DNA of 64,000 nt from Caldicoprobacter guelmensis. GTDB lineage: Bacteria; Bacillota; Clostridia; Caldicoprobacterales; Caldicoprobacteraceae. Positions 1 through 7,917 of the stretch are shown here, piece by piece. A program made the translations under genes and the position numbers. Below the pieces are notes generated by a model. It saw only the letters and a program-made list of their open reading frames with translations. It made no database searches and had not been told where the DNA came from. Positions within the stretch are counted from its first letter, which is position 1; each line of letters starts with the position of its first letter. Location of the stretch: the NCBI RefSeq assembly GCF_016908415.1, contig NZ_JAFBDW010000006.1, positions 1-64,000 of the forward strand, written 5' to 3'.

Positions 1-93
1 ACGCCCATAGCGATAGAGGAAGGGTTGAGGTTTGCTATAAGGGAAGGTGGCAGGACGGTAGGCGCTGGTGCCGTAACCAAAATCATCGAATGA
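1..93 (+). CDS. tuf: Elongation factor Tu, C-terminal end (partial)
   Basis: The window opens inside a reading frame that encodes 30 residues and stops at TGA (91-93). The tail reads RFAIREGGRTVGAGAVTKII, the highly conserved end of EF-Tu domain 3, the GTPase that delivers aminoacyl-tRNA to the ribosome. The 5' part lies outside the window. Its place directly before rpsJ is the usual join of the str and S10 operons in Firmicutes. Identification rests on the short but very conserved C-terminus. Confidence 0.93.
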   Translation, partial: TPIAIEEGLRFAIREGGRTVGAGAVTKIIE

Positions 94-140
94 TGAAGGG
101 TTCCTGGCTAAAAGGGCGAATGCCTGTGGACACCGTGTGG

Positions 141-218
141 TGGCGGCCGTTTCAGGTCGCCAGGTGGATGAAGCAGGTTTATAATATTTAATTCACAGGT
201 GGCCGGGTAAAACCTGTG
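141..218 (+). promoter_or_regulatory. Structured spacer between tuf and rpsJ (candidate S10-operon leader)
   Basis: The 147-nt gap holds two hairpins. One has an 8-bp stem, TGGCGGCC (141-148) with GGTCGCCA (155-162), including one G-U pair. The second is CACAGGT (194-200) with ACCTGTG (212-218) and ends about 11 nt before the rpsJ ribosome binding site. A TATAAT hexamer (180-185) lies between them but has no good -35 box. The hairpins could be an autoregulatory ribosomal-protein leader or a processing site; this is inference from structure only. Confidence 0.35.
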
Positions 219-240
219 TGGTATTTAAAGGAGGGAGAAC

Positions 241-549
241 ATGGCGACTCAGAAAATCAGAATTAAATTGAAGGCCTATGATCATGTTTTAATAGATCAA
301 TCGGCCCAGAAGATAGTAGAGACTGCCAAGAGGACAGGGGCAAAAGTGTCAGGCCCTATTCCTTTGCCTGTTGAAAAGAGTATAATAACCATACTCCGTG
401 CCCCGCATAAATATAAAGATTCACGTGAGCAGTTCGAGATGAGGACACACAAGCGATTAATCGATATATTAAATCCTACTCCCAAGACGGTGGATTCTTT
501 GATGAAGCTGGACCTTCCTGCTGGAGTGGATATCGAGATTAAGCTGTAA
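241..549 (+). CDS. rpsJ: 30S ribosomal protein S10
   Basis: This 102-residue protein is the normal length for S10. It opens MATQKIRIKLKAYDH and carries the family's RTGAKVSGPIPLP segment, the loop that reaches into the 30S head. S10 also acts as NusE, joining NusB in transcription antitermination complexes. It is the first gene of the S10 operon and is preceded by AAAGGAGGG with good spacing to ATG. Nothing unusual is seen. Confidence 0.98.
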   Translation: MATQKIRIKLKAYDHVLIDQSAQKIVETAKRTGAKVSGPIPLPVEKSIITILRAPHKYKDSREQFEMRTHKRLIDILNPTPKTVDSLMKLDLPAGVDIEIKL

Positions 550-589
550 GCGGTAAAGGCCTACTACTAGGGAATGGAGGTTGAGACAA

Positions 590-1231
590 ATGACTAAAGC
601 AATTCTGGGTAAAAAGTTGGGGATGACCCAGGTTTTTACCGAGGACGGCTTGCTAATACCGGTGACAGTGGTTGAGGCAGGCCCTTGCGTTGTTACTCAG
701 GTAAAGACTCCTGAAAACGATGGGTACAACGCTATTCAAGTGGGCTTTGAGGATATTCCTCAAAGGCTTTTAAATAAACCGTTAAAAGGCCATTTTGATA
801 AGGCAAAGGTACCGTACAAAAGGTATTTAAGGGAATTGAAAGTTTCAAATATCGAGGATTATAAAGTAGGAAGCGAGATAAAAGTTGATATTTTTTCAAA
901 GGGTGATAGGGTAGACGTAACAGGTTATACCAAGGGTAAAGGTTTCACCGGCAATATTAAGAGATGGAATCACAGTAGAGGACCTGAGAGCCATGGTTCT
1001 AAATATCATAGAGGTCCTGGGTCCATGGGTTCTAATACGTTTCCAGGCCGTGTATTAAAGACCAAAAAGCTTCCCGGTAGAATGGGAGTAGAGAGGGTGA
1101 CTATTCAGAACCTCGAGGTTGTTAAAGTAGATCCCGAAAGGAATCTCATGCTGATAAAAGGAGCGGTACCGGGGCCCAAGGGGGCATTGCTGATTATCAA
1201 GGAGACGGTAAAACAAGCAGCAAAAAAATAG
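590..1231 (+). CDS. rplC: 50S ribosomal protein L3
   Basis: L3 is a primary assembly protein of the large subunit whose long loop approaches the peptidyl transferase centre. The frame gives 213 residues starting MTKAILGKKLGMTQVF, with the conserved loop around HGSKYHRGPGSMG (about residues 145-158). ATG 590 is preferred over the in-frame TTG at 581 because the GGAGG at 576-580 directly abuts that TTG but sits 9 nt from ATG 590. Second gene of the S10 operon. Confidence 0.97.
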   Translation: MTKAILGKKLGMTQVFTEDGLLIPVTVVEAGPCVVTQVKTPENDGYNAIQVGFEDIPQRLLNKPLKGHFDKAKVPYKRYLRELKVSNIEDYKVGSEIKVDIFSKGDRVDVTGYTKGKGFTGNIKRWNHSRGPESHGSKYHRGPGSMGSNTFPGRVLKTKKLPGRMGVERVTIQNLEVVKVDPERNLMLIKGAVPGPKGALLIIKETVKQAAKK

Positions 1232-1262
1232 GGGTAAGAGCTTTTAGAAGGGAGGAGAAGTT

Positions 1263-1886
1263 ATGCCCAACGTAGCTTTGTATAACATGGAAGGCACCCC
1301 TGTAGGCGAGATTTACTTGAATGATGGGGTATTTGGCGTAGAGGTCAATGAAGCTGCTATATATCAAGTGGTAAAGATGCAATTGGCCAATAAACGACAG
1401 GGTACACAGTCTGCTTTGACCCGTGGGGAAGTGCGTGGAGGCGGAAGGAAACCCTGGAGGCAAAAAGGTACTGGGCGGGCACGGCACGGTAGCATCCGTT
1501 CACCTATATGGATCAAAGGTGGTGTAGTCTTTGCTCCGAAGCCAAGGGATTATTCCTATACGGTACCAAAGAAGATTCGCAGGCTGGCAATGAAGAGTGC
1601 ACTGTCGTCCAAGGTCGCAAATAATGAGATCATCGTGCTTGATGCGCTCAAGTTGTCACAGCCCAAGACCAAGGAGATGGCAAGGGTGCTCAAAAATCTC
1701 AAAGTTAATCGAAAAGCATTAGTGGTTTTGCCTGAGAAAGATGAGGTTGTGCAGCGAGCCATACGGAACATCCCAGGCGTTAAGCTTGCCTATATAAATA
1801 CGCTCAATGTGCTGGATATCCTGAACTATGATACTTTCATAGCTACACAGGATGCCGTGCGCCGCATAGAGGAGGTGTACGCCTAA
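1263..1886 (+). CDS. rplD: 50S ribosomal protein L4
   Basis: This 207-residue protein has the L4 layout: an N-terminal globular part, a basic extended loop GGGRKPWRQKGTGRARHGS (about residues 60-78) that lines the exit tunnel constriction, and a C-terminal Rossmann-like part. L4 represses its own S10 operon in some bacteria, which gives the hairpins before rpsJ possible meaning. The stop overlaps the rplW start by one base (TAATG), implying translational coupling. Confidence 0.97.
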   Translation: MPNVALYNMEGTPVGEIYLNDGVFGVEVNEAAIYQVVKMQLANKRQGTQSALTRGEVRGGGRKPWRQKGTGRARHGSIRSPIWIKGGVVFAPKPRDYSYTVPKKIRRLAMKSALSSKVANNEIIVLDALKLSQPKTKEMARVLKNLKVNRKALVVLPEKDEVVQRAIRNIPGVKLAYINTLNVLDILNYDTFIATQDAVRRIEEVYA

Positions 1887-2182
1887 TGAAGAATCCCTAT
1901 GATATAATCATAAGGCCGGTTTTAACTGAAAAGAGTTACAGGGAAATGCAGAATAAGAAATACACGTTTATAGTAGACATAAATGCCAATAAGATAGAGA
2001 TTAAAAAGGCGGTAGAGCAGATATTTGGCGTTAAGGTCGAAAAGGTGAATACCATGAGGTACAAGGGTAAGCTCAAGAGGATGGGTGTGCATGTGGGGAG
2101 AACTCCTGCGTATAAAAAAGCCATCGTCAAGCTTACCCCCGACAGCAAAGAAATCCCGTTCTTTGAAGGAATGGCGCAGTAA
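1886..2182 (+). CDS. rplW: 50S ribosomal protein L23
   Basis: L23 sits at the tunnel exit and forms the docking site for trigger factor and SRP. The frame gives 98 residues, typical for Firmicutes, opening MKNPYDIIIRPVLTEKSY, a strong family signature, with the NTMRYKGKLKRMG segment in the second half. The start codon overlaps the rplD stop by one base. Confidence 0.97.
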   Translation: MKNPYDIIIRPVLTEKSYREMQNKKYTFIVDINANKIEIKKAVEQIFGVKVEKVNTMRYKGKLKRMGVHVGRTPAYKKAIVKLTPDSKEIPFFEGMAQ

Positions 2183-2198
2183 GGAGGGATAAGGAATC

Positions 2199-3026
2199 AT
2201 GGGTATAAAAGTATATAAACCAACCTCCCCTGGCAGGCGCAACATGAGCGTTTTGACCTTTGAAGAGATCACCAAGGAAGAGCCCGAGAAATCTCTGGTG
2301 GTGCCTTTAAAAAAGCATTCTGGAAGGAATAATGAGGGTCATATAACCGTCAGGCACAGGGGCGGTGGAGTAAAGAGAAAATATCGAATAATCGATTTTA
2401 AGAGGGACAAGGATAACATCCCCGCTAAAGTAGCGGCTATTGAATACGATCCCAACAGGACCGCCAACATAGCCCTGCTTCATTACAAGGATGGGGAAAA
2501 GAGGTACATCATAGCTCCTTTGGGCTTAAAAGTTGGAGATATCGTGATGTCTGGTGAAAACGTAGACATTAAGGTGGGGAATGCATTACCCTTGAGGAAT
2601 ATTCCAGTAGGAACCATCATCCACAACATAGAGCTGTATCCAGGCCGAGGGGGGCAATTGGTAAGGGCCGCTGGTGGAGCTGCCCAGCTTATGGCGAAGG
2701 AAGGAGATTACGCCCATGTGAGGTTGCCCTCTGGTGAGATAAGGATGATACACCTAGATTGCAGGGCTACCATAGGACAAGTTGGGAACCTGGACCATGA
2801 GAACGTGTCTATCGGTAAGGCGGGCCGCAAACGCCATATGGGCATACGCCCGACGGTACGCGGTTCTGCTATGAACCCTGTGGACCATCCTCATGGCGGT
2901 GGAGAAGGCAAAGCTCCTATTGGGCGACCGGCACCTGTTACACCATGGGGTAAACCTACTCTGGGTTACAAGACAAGGAAAAAGAATAAGGAATCCGATA
3001 AGTATATTATCAAGCGTAGGCGTTAG
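2199..3026 (+). CDS. rplB: 50S ribosomal protein L2
   Basis: L2 is one of the most conserved large-subunit proteins and is needed for subunit association and peptidyl transfer. The 275-residue frame carries GHITVRHRGGGVKRKYR near the N-terminus, GRGGQLVRAAGG in the middle, and the C-terminal signature MNPVDHPHGGGEGKAP containing the critical histidine region. An AAGGAGGG site lies at the right distance before ATG. No anomalies. Confidence 0.98.
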   Translation: MGIKVYKPTSPGRRNMSVLTFEEITKEEPEKSLVVPLKKHSGRNNEGHITVRHRGGGVKRKYRIIDFKRDKDNIPAKVAAIEYDPNRTANIALLHYKDGEKRYIIAPLGLKVGDIVMSGENVDIKVGNALPLRNIPVGTIIHNIELYPGRGGQLVRAAGGAAQLMAKEGDYAHVRLPSGEIRMIHLDCRATIGQVGNLDHENVSIGKAGRKRHMGIRPTVRGSAMNPVDHPHGGGEGKAPIGRPAPVTPWGKPTLGYKTRKKNKESDKYIIKRRR

Positions 3027-3065
3027 TTTTAAACGCAGCTTGGTGGGATGAAGGGAGGCGAGTGT

Positions 3066-3353
3066 ATGAGTCGTTCAAGAAAAAAAGGTCCTTACGTATG
3101 TGAGAGCCTGATTAAGAAAATTAGGGCTATGAATGAATCAGGCAAAAAGTCAGTTATAAAGACTTGGTCGAGGGATTCTACAATTATACCTGAAATGGTA
3201 GGTCATACTATAGCTGTGCATGACGGGCGCAAGCACGTTCCTGTATACATTACAGAAGAGATGGTGGGGCATAAGTTGGGCGAGTTTGCTCCTACCAGGA
3301 CGTTCAGAGGACACGGTGACCATACCGAGAAATCCACGTCGCTGAAAAAATAA
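3066..3353 (+). CDS. rpsS: 30S ribosomal protein S19
   Basis: S19 sits in the 30S head and contacts S13 and the A-site finger. From ATG 3066 the protein is 95 residues starting MSRSRKKGPYV, exactly the family N-terminus, with AVHDGRKHVPVYI and GEFAPTRTFRGH further on. An upstream in-frame ATG at 3048 would add six residues (MKGGEC) that overlap the GGGAGG ribosome binding site, so 3066 was chosen. Confidence 0.97.
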   Translation: MSRSRKKGPYVCESLIKKIRAMNESGKKSVIKTWSRDSTIIPEMVGHTIAVHDGRKHVPVYITEEMVGHKLGEFAPTRTFRGHGDHTEKSTSLKK

Positions 3354-3370
3354 CGAAAGGAGGCGTATGC

Positions 3371-3760
3371 ATGGCTACCAGGATCAGAGAAAAGGCAAAA
3401 GCTCGAGAACAAGAGAAGGATAGGCGTCCCAGAGCTATTGCTAGATACATCAGGATGTCCCCCAGAAAGGTGAGAGCGGTAATAGATTTGATTAGGGGAA
3501 AGACGGTAAACGAGGCTTTGGCTATACTGGCAAATACGCCACGAGCTGCTACAGTGCCTGTGATGAAAGTACTCAAGTCAGCTATTGCTAATGCCGAAAA
3601 CAATATGAATATGAGCCAAGACAATCTGTACATTGCTGAGATATATGCAGATCAGGGGCCCACTTTAAAGAGAATTAGGCCGCGCGCTAGGGGCATGGCT
3701 TATATGATCCGTAAAAGGACCAGCCATATTACCGTGGTGTTAGATGAGATCAAGAAGTAG
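3371..3760 (+). CDS. rplV: 50S ribosomal protein L22
   Basis: L22 lines the polypeptide exit tunnel; its beta-hairpin is the site of macrolide-resistance changes in many species. The 129-residue frame contains YIRMSPRKVRAVIDLIRGK, the L22 core signature, and the hairpin region LKRIRPRARGMAYMIRKRTSH. The N-terminus has about 15 extra basic and acidic residues before the core, which is mild variation. The GAAAGGAGG site before ATG fits. Confidence 0.97.
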   Translation: MATRIREKAKAREQEKDRRPRAIARYIRMSPRKVRAVIDLIRGKTVNEALAILANTPRAATVPVMKVLKSAIANAENNMNMSQDNLYIAEIYADQGPTLKRIRPRARGMAYMIRKRTSHITVVLDEIKK

Positions 3761-3774
3761 GGAGGGATAATTTC

Positions 3775-4461
3775 GTGGGTCAGAAAGTACACCCCCATGG
3801 ATTGAGGGTTGGCATCATAAAGGATTGGGACGCCAAGTGGATTGTCCCTAAAAAATATTTTGCTGATACTCTTATAGAGGATGTCAAGATAAGGGAGCTT
3901 ATAAAAAATAAACTTTATGCAGCGGGCATCTCCAGGATTCAGATCGAAAGAGCCGCCAACAAGGTCAGGATCAATATCCATACCGCCAAGCCGGGGATTG
4001 TCATAGGGAAAGGTGGAGCTGGCATTGAAGCCCTGAAAAATGAATTGGAGAAGTTTACAAAGAAGAGCGTCATGATAAACATAATTGAGATAAAGGTGCC
4101 AGAGCTTGACGCTCAATTGGTGGCAGAAAATATTGCTGCTCAAATTGAAAAGAGGATTTCTTACAGGCGTGCCATGAAGCAGGCCATTGCCAGAGCCATG
4201 AAAGCGGGTGCGAAAGGTATAAAGACCATGGTGTCTGGCCGTTTGGGCGGTGCAGAGATTGCAAGAAGTGAAGGATATCACGAGGGCACCATTCCGCTTC
4301 AGACATTGAGGGCTGATATAGATTATGGGTTCGCAGAGGCCCATACCACATATGGACGCATTGGCGTAAAAGTGTGGATCTACAAAGGGGACGTCCTCCC
4401 AAAAGCCAAGAACAGGGACTTACCAAAAGCAGAAGGGGGAAATACCGATGTTAATGCCTAA
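3775..4461 (+). CDS. rpsC: 30S ribosomal protein S3
   Basis: S3 forms part of the mRNA entry channel and has helicase activity with S4 and S5. The 228-residue frame starts at GTG (GQKVHPHGLRVG) after GGGAGGG. It has a KH domain with the GXXG-type loop IVIGKGGAGIEALK (about residues 76-89) and the C-terminal S3 domain with GRLGGAEIARSE. The last 14 nt overlap rplP, as in many Firmicutes. Confidence 0.98.
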   Translation: MGQKVHPHGLRVGIIKDWDAKWIVPKKYFADTLIEDVKIRELIKNKLYAAGISRIQIERAANKVRINIHTAKPGIVIGKGGAGIEALKNELEKFTKKSVMINIIEIKVPELDAQLVAENIAAQIEKRISYRRAMKQAIARAMKAGAKGIKTMVSGRLGGAEIARSEGYHEGTIPLQTLRADIDYGFAEAHTTYGRIGVKVWIYKGDVLPKAKNRDLPKAEGGNTDVNA

Positions 4462-4876
4462 AAGAGTAAAATATCGTAAGCAGCAGCGCGGAAGGATGAA
4501 GGGGAAAGCTACTAAGGGCAATACCGTCACTTACGGTGAATACGGTTTGCAGGCTTTAGAACCTGGTTGGATTACCAGCAATCAGATTGAAGCTGCGCGT
4601 ATTGCTCTTACCCGGTATGTCAGAAGGGGCGGCAAAGTATGGATCAAAATTTTCCCACACAAGCCGGTTACTAAAAAACCCGCTGAGACCCGAATGGGTA
4701 GCGGAAAAGGGTCGCCTGAATACTGGGTAGCTGTAGTCAAGCCGGGACGCGTCATGTTTGAAATTGCTGGAATACCTGAAGATGTTGCGCGAGAAGCCTT
4801 GCGTTTAGCAAGTCATAAGCTTCCTATCAAGTGTAAGTTCGTTAAAAGAGAAGAGTTGGGTGGTGAGGCATTATGA
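4448..4876 (+). CDS. rplP: 50S ribosomal protein L16
   Basis: L16 helps position A-site tRNA at the central protuberance. The 142-residue frame begins MLMPKRVKYRKQQRGRMKG, the canonical N-terminus, and includes RRGGKVWIKIFPHKPVTKKP and RMGSGKGSPEYWVA. It overlaps the end of rpsC by 14 nt and shares ATGA with rpmC, so translation of the three genes is probably coupled. Confidence 0.97.
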   Translation: MLMPKRVKYRKQQRGRMKGKATKGNTVTYGEYGLQALEPGWITSNQIEAARIALTRYVRRGGKVWIKIFPHKPVTKKPAETRMGSGKGSPEYWVAVVKPGRVMFEIAGIPEDVAREALRLASHKLPIKCKFVKREELGGEAL

Positions 4877-5076
4877 AGGCCAGCAAGTGGAGAGAGATGA
4901 CCAACGAGGAACTCAACCAAAAGCTGAATGAGCTAAAAAGCGAGCTGTTTAACTTACGCTTTCAGCTAGCCACCGGACAGTTGGAAAATCCCATGAGAAT
5001 ACGCGAAGTGAAAAGGGATATAGCTCGTATTAAAACAATCCTTCGCGAAAGAGAGTTAAAGGCGGCTCAGATGTGA
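4873..5076 (+). CDS. rpmC: 50S ribosomal protein L29
   Basis: L29 is a small two-helix hairpin protein next to L23 at the tunnel exit. The 67-residue frame has the expected ELNQKLNELKSELFNLRFQ helix and the ENPMRIREVKRDIARIKTIL segment. Its ATG overlaps the rplP stop in an ATGA. Confidence 0.96.
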   Translation: MKASKWREMTNEELNQKLNELKSELFNLRFQLATGQLENPMRIREVKRDIARIKTILRERELKAAQM

Positions 5077-5102
5077 TATAAAATTGAGAAAGGAGGGGCT
5101 AT

Positions 5103-5429
5103 ATGGCGCAACAAACTCGAGGTAAGAGAAAGGTCCGTATAGGCGTAGTGGTAAGCGATAAGATGGATAAGACGGTTGTAGTGGCTGTCGAAAGAAAGGT
5201 AAGGCATGAGCTATACGGTAAAGTGATAAAGCGTACCAAGAAGTTTAAGGCTCATGATGAAAACAACGAATGCCGGGTAGGGGATAAAGTAATGATCATG
5301 GAGACTCGACCGCTAAGCAAGGAAAAGCGGTGGAGGGTAGTTGAGATTCTTGAAAGATCTCAGATGCCAGAGCAATTGCCGCTCGAAGAAGGAGGGGACC
5401 AAAATGGTGCAGCAACAGACACGCCTTAA
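5103..5429 (+). CDS. rpsQ: 30S ribosomal protein S17 with C-terminal extension
   Basis: S17 is an OB-fold protein that binds 16S rRNA early in 30S assembly. Residues 1-86 match the family: GVVVSDKMDKTVVVAVER, then HDENNECRVGDKVMIMETRPLSK and KRWRVVEILERS. The protein then continues about 22 residues (through PLEEGGDQNGAATDTP), giving 108 residues against a usual 80-90. This tail is read across the rplN ribosome binding site and 26 nt into rplN in a different frame. The tail is acidic and low in complexity. Confidence 0.96.
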   Translation: MAQQTRGKRKVRIGVVVSDKMDKTVVVAVERKVRHELYGKVIKRTKKFKAHDENNECRVGDKVMIMETRPLSKEKRWRVVEILERSQMPEQLPLEEGGDQNGAATDTP

Positions 5430-5772
5430 GGTGGCTGATAACACCGGTGCAAAGGAGATCATGTGTATTAGGGTGTTGGGTGGTTCTAATAGAAAATATG
5501 GCAATATAGGTGATATTATAGTTGCTTCGGTAAAGAGCGCTACACCTGGCGGTGTTGTTAAAAAGGGCGATGTGGTAAAAGCGGTTATAGTGCGCACCAA
5601 GAAGGGAATAAGAAGGCCCGATGGTTCGTATATCAAGTTTGATGATAACGCTGCTGTAATTATTAATGAAGCAAAGCAACCTGTAGGGACTCGAATCTTC
5701 GGACCTGTTGCAAGGGAACTGAGAGATAAGGATTTTATGAGGATAGTATCATTAGCTCCTGAGGTGCTGTGA
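5404..5772 (+). CDS. rplN: 50S ribosomal protein L14
   Basis: L14 forms intersubunit bridges with 16S rRNA. From ATG 5404 it is 122 residues, opening MVQQQTRLKVADNTGAKE, the standard L14 start, and including KRPDGS-type loop RRPDGSYIKFDDNAAV and the conserved GTRIFGPVARELR. An upstream in-frame ATG exists but would run through rpsQ; GAAGGAGGGG lies just ahead of 5404 and fixes the start. Confidence 0.97.
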   Translation: MVQQQTRLKVADNTGAKEIMCIRVLGGSNRKYGNIGDIIVASVKSATPGGVVKKGDVVKAVIVRTKKGIRRPDGSYIKFDDNAAVIINEAKQPVGTRIFGPVARELRDKDFMRIVSLAPEVL

Positions 5773-5788
5773 AGGAGGTGTATTCAAG

Positions 5789-6121
5789 TTGGCAGGTAGA
5801 AATAAGCTCCATGTGCGAACGGGAGACCTGGTAGAGGTGATATCAGGGAAATACAAAAACGTGCGTGGAAAGGTAATCGCGGCCCTTCCTAAAGAGGGCA
5901 AGGTGATTGTAGAAAAGGTAAATATAGTAGTACGCCATCGAAAACCTCGAGGGGTAAATCAACCTGGAGGTATAGTTCGCACTGAAGCGCCCATATATGC
6001 CAGCAAGGTCATGCTGGTGTGTACCAAATGCAATCAAAGAACAAGAGTTGGGCACAAGATATTGGAAGATGGCACAAAGGTTCGGGTTTGTAAGAAGTGT
6101 GGGGAGACTTTCAATGACTAG
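5789..6121 (+). CDS. rplX: 50S ribosomal protein L24
   Basis: L24 starts large-subunit assembly by binding the 5' end of 23S rRNA. The 110-residue frame starts at TTG after GAAGGAGGTG and has the KOW-type segment TGDLVEVISGKYKNVRGKV. The C-terminal part has two CxxC pairs, VCTKCNQRTRV and RVCKKCGETF, a potential zinc ribbon seen in many Firmicutes L24 proteins. Confidence 0.96.
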   Translation: MAGRNKLHVRTGDLVEVISGKYKNVRGKVIAALPKEGKVIVEKVNIVVRHRKPRGVNQPGGIVRTEAPIYASKVMLVCTKCNQRTRVGHKILEDGTKVRVCKKCGETFND

Positions 6122-6145
6122 GTCTTTTGAAGGGAGGGAAGTGGT

Positions 6146-6691
6146 GTGGAGCCACGATTGAAAGAGCTGTACAAGAAAACCGTTGTTCCAGCCATGATGG
6201 AAAAATTCGGGTATAAAAACGTGATGGAAGTACCCCGACTTGAAAAGGTTGTAATTAACATGGGAGTAGGCGACGCTAAAGAAAACCCCAAATTCTTGGA
6301 AAGTGCTATGGAAGAATTGGCGGCAATAACAGGTCAAAGGCCTGTTGCTACAGTGGCTAAAAAGTCGGTGGCAGCTTTTAAAGTGAGGGCAGGGATGAAG
6401 ATAGGGGCAAAGGTCACTCTGCGCGGTGACCGCATGTACGAGTTTCTTGATCGGTTGTTTAATATAGCGCTTCCACGTGTGAGGGACTTTAGAGGGGTTT
6501 CGCCTAAGTCCTTTGATGGCCGTGGGAACTATGCTCTGGGAATTAAGGAACAGCTCATATTCCCTGAAATCAACTATGATAAGGTTGAGAAAATAAGGGG
6601 AATGGATGTCATCATAGTTACCACCGCCAAGACCGACGAAGAGGCAAAAGAGCTTTTGTCGTTGTTAGGTATGCCATTTGCAAAACAGTGA
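6146..6691 (+). CDS. rplE: 50S ribosomal protein L5
   Basis: L5 binds 5S rRNA and contacts the P-site tRNA. The 181-residue frame starts at GTG (MEPRLKELYKKTVVPAMMEKF) after GGGAGGG and includes VINMGVGDAKENPK, TGQRPVATVAKKSVAAFKVR and NYALGIKEQLIFPEI, all family hallmarks. Length is normal. Confidence 0.97.
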   Translation: MEPRLKELYKKTVVPAMMEKFGYKNVMEVPRLEKVVINMGVGDAKENPKFLESAMEELAAITGQRPVATVAKKSVAAFKVRAGMKIGAKVTLRGDRMYEFLDRLFNIALPRVRDFRGVSPKSFDGRGNYALGIKEQLIFPEINYDKVEKIRGMDVIIVTTAKTDEEAKELLSLLGMPFAKQ

Positions 6692-6708
6692 TTAAGGAGG
6701 GAAAGTGA

Positions 6709-6894
6709 GTGGCCAGAAAAGCATTGATCGTAAAGCAGCAGAGGAAACCCAAATACTCCACAAGGGCTTATAACCGCTGCCGTCTATGCGGCCGGCCCCG
6801 TGCTTATTTGAGGAAGTTCGGGGTATGCCGCCTGTGTTTCAGGATATTAGCTCATAAAGGACAAATACCAGGGGTAAAGAAGGCAAGCTGGTAA
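6709..6894 (+). CDS. rpsZ: 30S ribosomal protein S14, zinc-binding type (type Z)
   Basis: This is the short 61-residue zinc form of S14, part of the 30S head. The zinc ligands are visible as CRLCGRPRAYLRKFGVCRLC (two CxxC pairs). It starts at GTG after AAGGAGGG. The zinc form is the constitutive S14 in many Gram-positive bacteria; a non-zinc paralogue would lie elsewhere if present. Confidence 0.97.
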   Translation: MARKALIVKQQRKPKYSTRAYNRCRLCGRPRAYLRKFGVCRLCFRILAHKGQIPGVKKASW

Positions 6895-6924
6895 GCAGGA
6901 GAGACTGAAAGGAGGTAGGGAAAT

Positions 6925-7320
6925 ATGGTGACTGATCCAATCGCGGATATGCTCACGCGGATTCGAAATGCTTTGATCGTCAAGCATGAGACGGTAGAAG
7001 TACCAGCTTCAAACGTTAAGAGGGCAATAGCTCGAATACTGCTGGAAGAGGGATATATAAAGGATTTCACCGAGATCGATGATGGCAAGCAGGGAATCCT
7101 TAAGATTACTTTAAAATACGGTCCAAACAAACAGAGGGTTATTACTGGTCTTAAGAGGATAAGTAAACCAGGCATGAGGGTGTATGTAAAGAAGCATCAG
7201 ATTCCCAAGGTTTTGGGCGGATTGGGTATTGCCATTATTTCGACATCAAAAGGAATTATGACCGATAAACAGGCACGCAAGGAAGGATTAGGAGGAGAAG
7301 TGCTCTGTTATATCTGGTAA
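6925..7320 (+). CDS. rpsH: 30S ribosomal protein S8
   Basis: S8 organises the central domain of 16S rRNA. The 131-residue frame reads MVTDPIADMLTRIRNALIVKH at the start and GGLGIAIISTSKGIMTDKQAR near the end, both diagnostic. AAAGGAGGT precedes ATG. In E. coli S8 represses the spc operon; no comparable site was identified here. Confidence 0.97.
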   Translation: MVTDPIADMLTRIRNALIVKHETVEVPASNVKRAIARILLEEGYIKDFTEIDDGKQGILKITLKYGPNKQRVITGLKRISKPGMRVYVKKHQIPKVLGGLGIAIISTSKGIMTDKQARKEGLGGEVLCYIW

Positions 7321-7356
7321 GCCGCTGTAACTTTAACGGAACGGAGGTGTTTTGAA

Positions 7357-7896
7357 ATGTCAAGAGTAGGCAAGCGGCCTGTGGTCATTCCCTCAGGAGT
7401 TACAGTAAGCGTAGATTCGGATAACAACGTCACTGTAAAAGGACCTAAGGGAGCATTGACTCAGCGGATTCACAAAGATATGAAGGTAATTGTCGAAGGG
7501 AACATGGTAAGGGTGGAACGTCCAACTGATGAGAAATTTCACAAGGCCCTGCATGGCTTGAGCCGTACGCTGATTCAAAACATGATTGAAGGTGTGACCA
7601 AAGGTTACCAAAAAGGCCTTGATATTGTGGGGGTAGGTTATAGGGCACAAAAGCAGGGCAAAAAGCTGGTGCTGTCGGTTGGATACTCCCATCCGGTTGA
7701 GATAAATGAAGAGCCGGGCATTGAATTTGAAGTGCCTGCTCCTAATAAAATCATAGTTAAGGGTATTGATAAGCAAAAAGTAGGGGAAGTGGCAGCGAGA
7801 ATTAGGAGTATAAAGCCGCCTGAACCCTATAAGGGTAAAGGCATAAGATACGAAAATGAGAGAGTAATACAAAAGCAGGGTAAGGCTGGTAAATAA
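7357..7896 (+). CDS. rplF: 50S ribosomal protein L6
   Basis: L6 lies at the base of the L7/L12 stalk near the factor-binding site. The 179-residue frame (MSRVGKRPVVIPSGVTV) has the duplicated fold of L6, with KGPKGALTQRIHKDM in the first half and PEPYKGKGIRYENE at the C-terminus. ACGGAGGTG precedes the ATG. Confidence 0.97.
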   Translation: MSRVGKRPVVIPSGVTVSVDSDNNVTVKGPKGALTQRIHKDMKVIVEGNMVRVERPTDEKFHKALHGLSRTLIQNMIEGVTKGYQKGLDIVGVGYRAQKQGKKLVLSVGYSHPVEINEEPGIEFEVPAPNKIIVKGIDKQKVGEVAARIRSIKPPEPYKGKGIRYENERVIQKQGKAGK

Positions 7897-7917
7897 TAGG
7901 GGAAGGAGTGAGATGGC

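Noticed and set aside
5341..5403. Longer start for rplN
   Set aside because: The extra residues do not resemble L14, and GAAGGAGGGG lies directly before ATG 5404.
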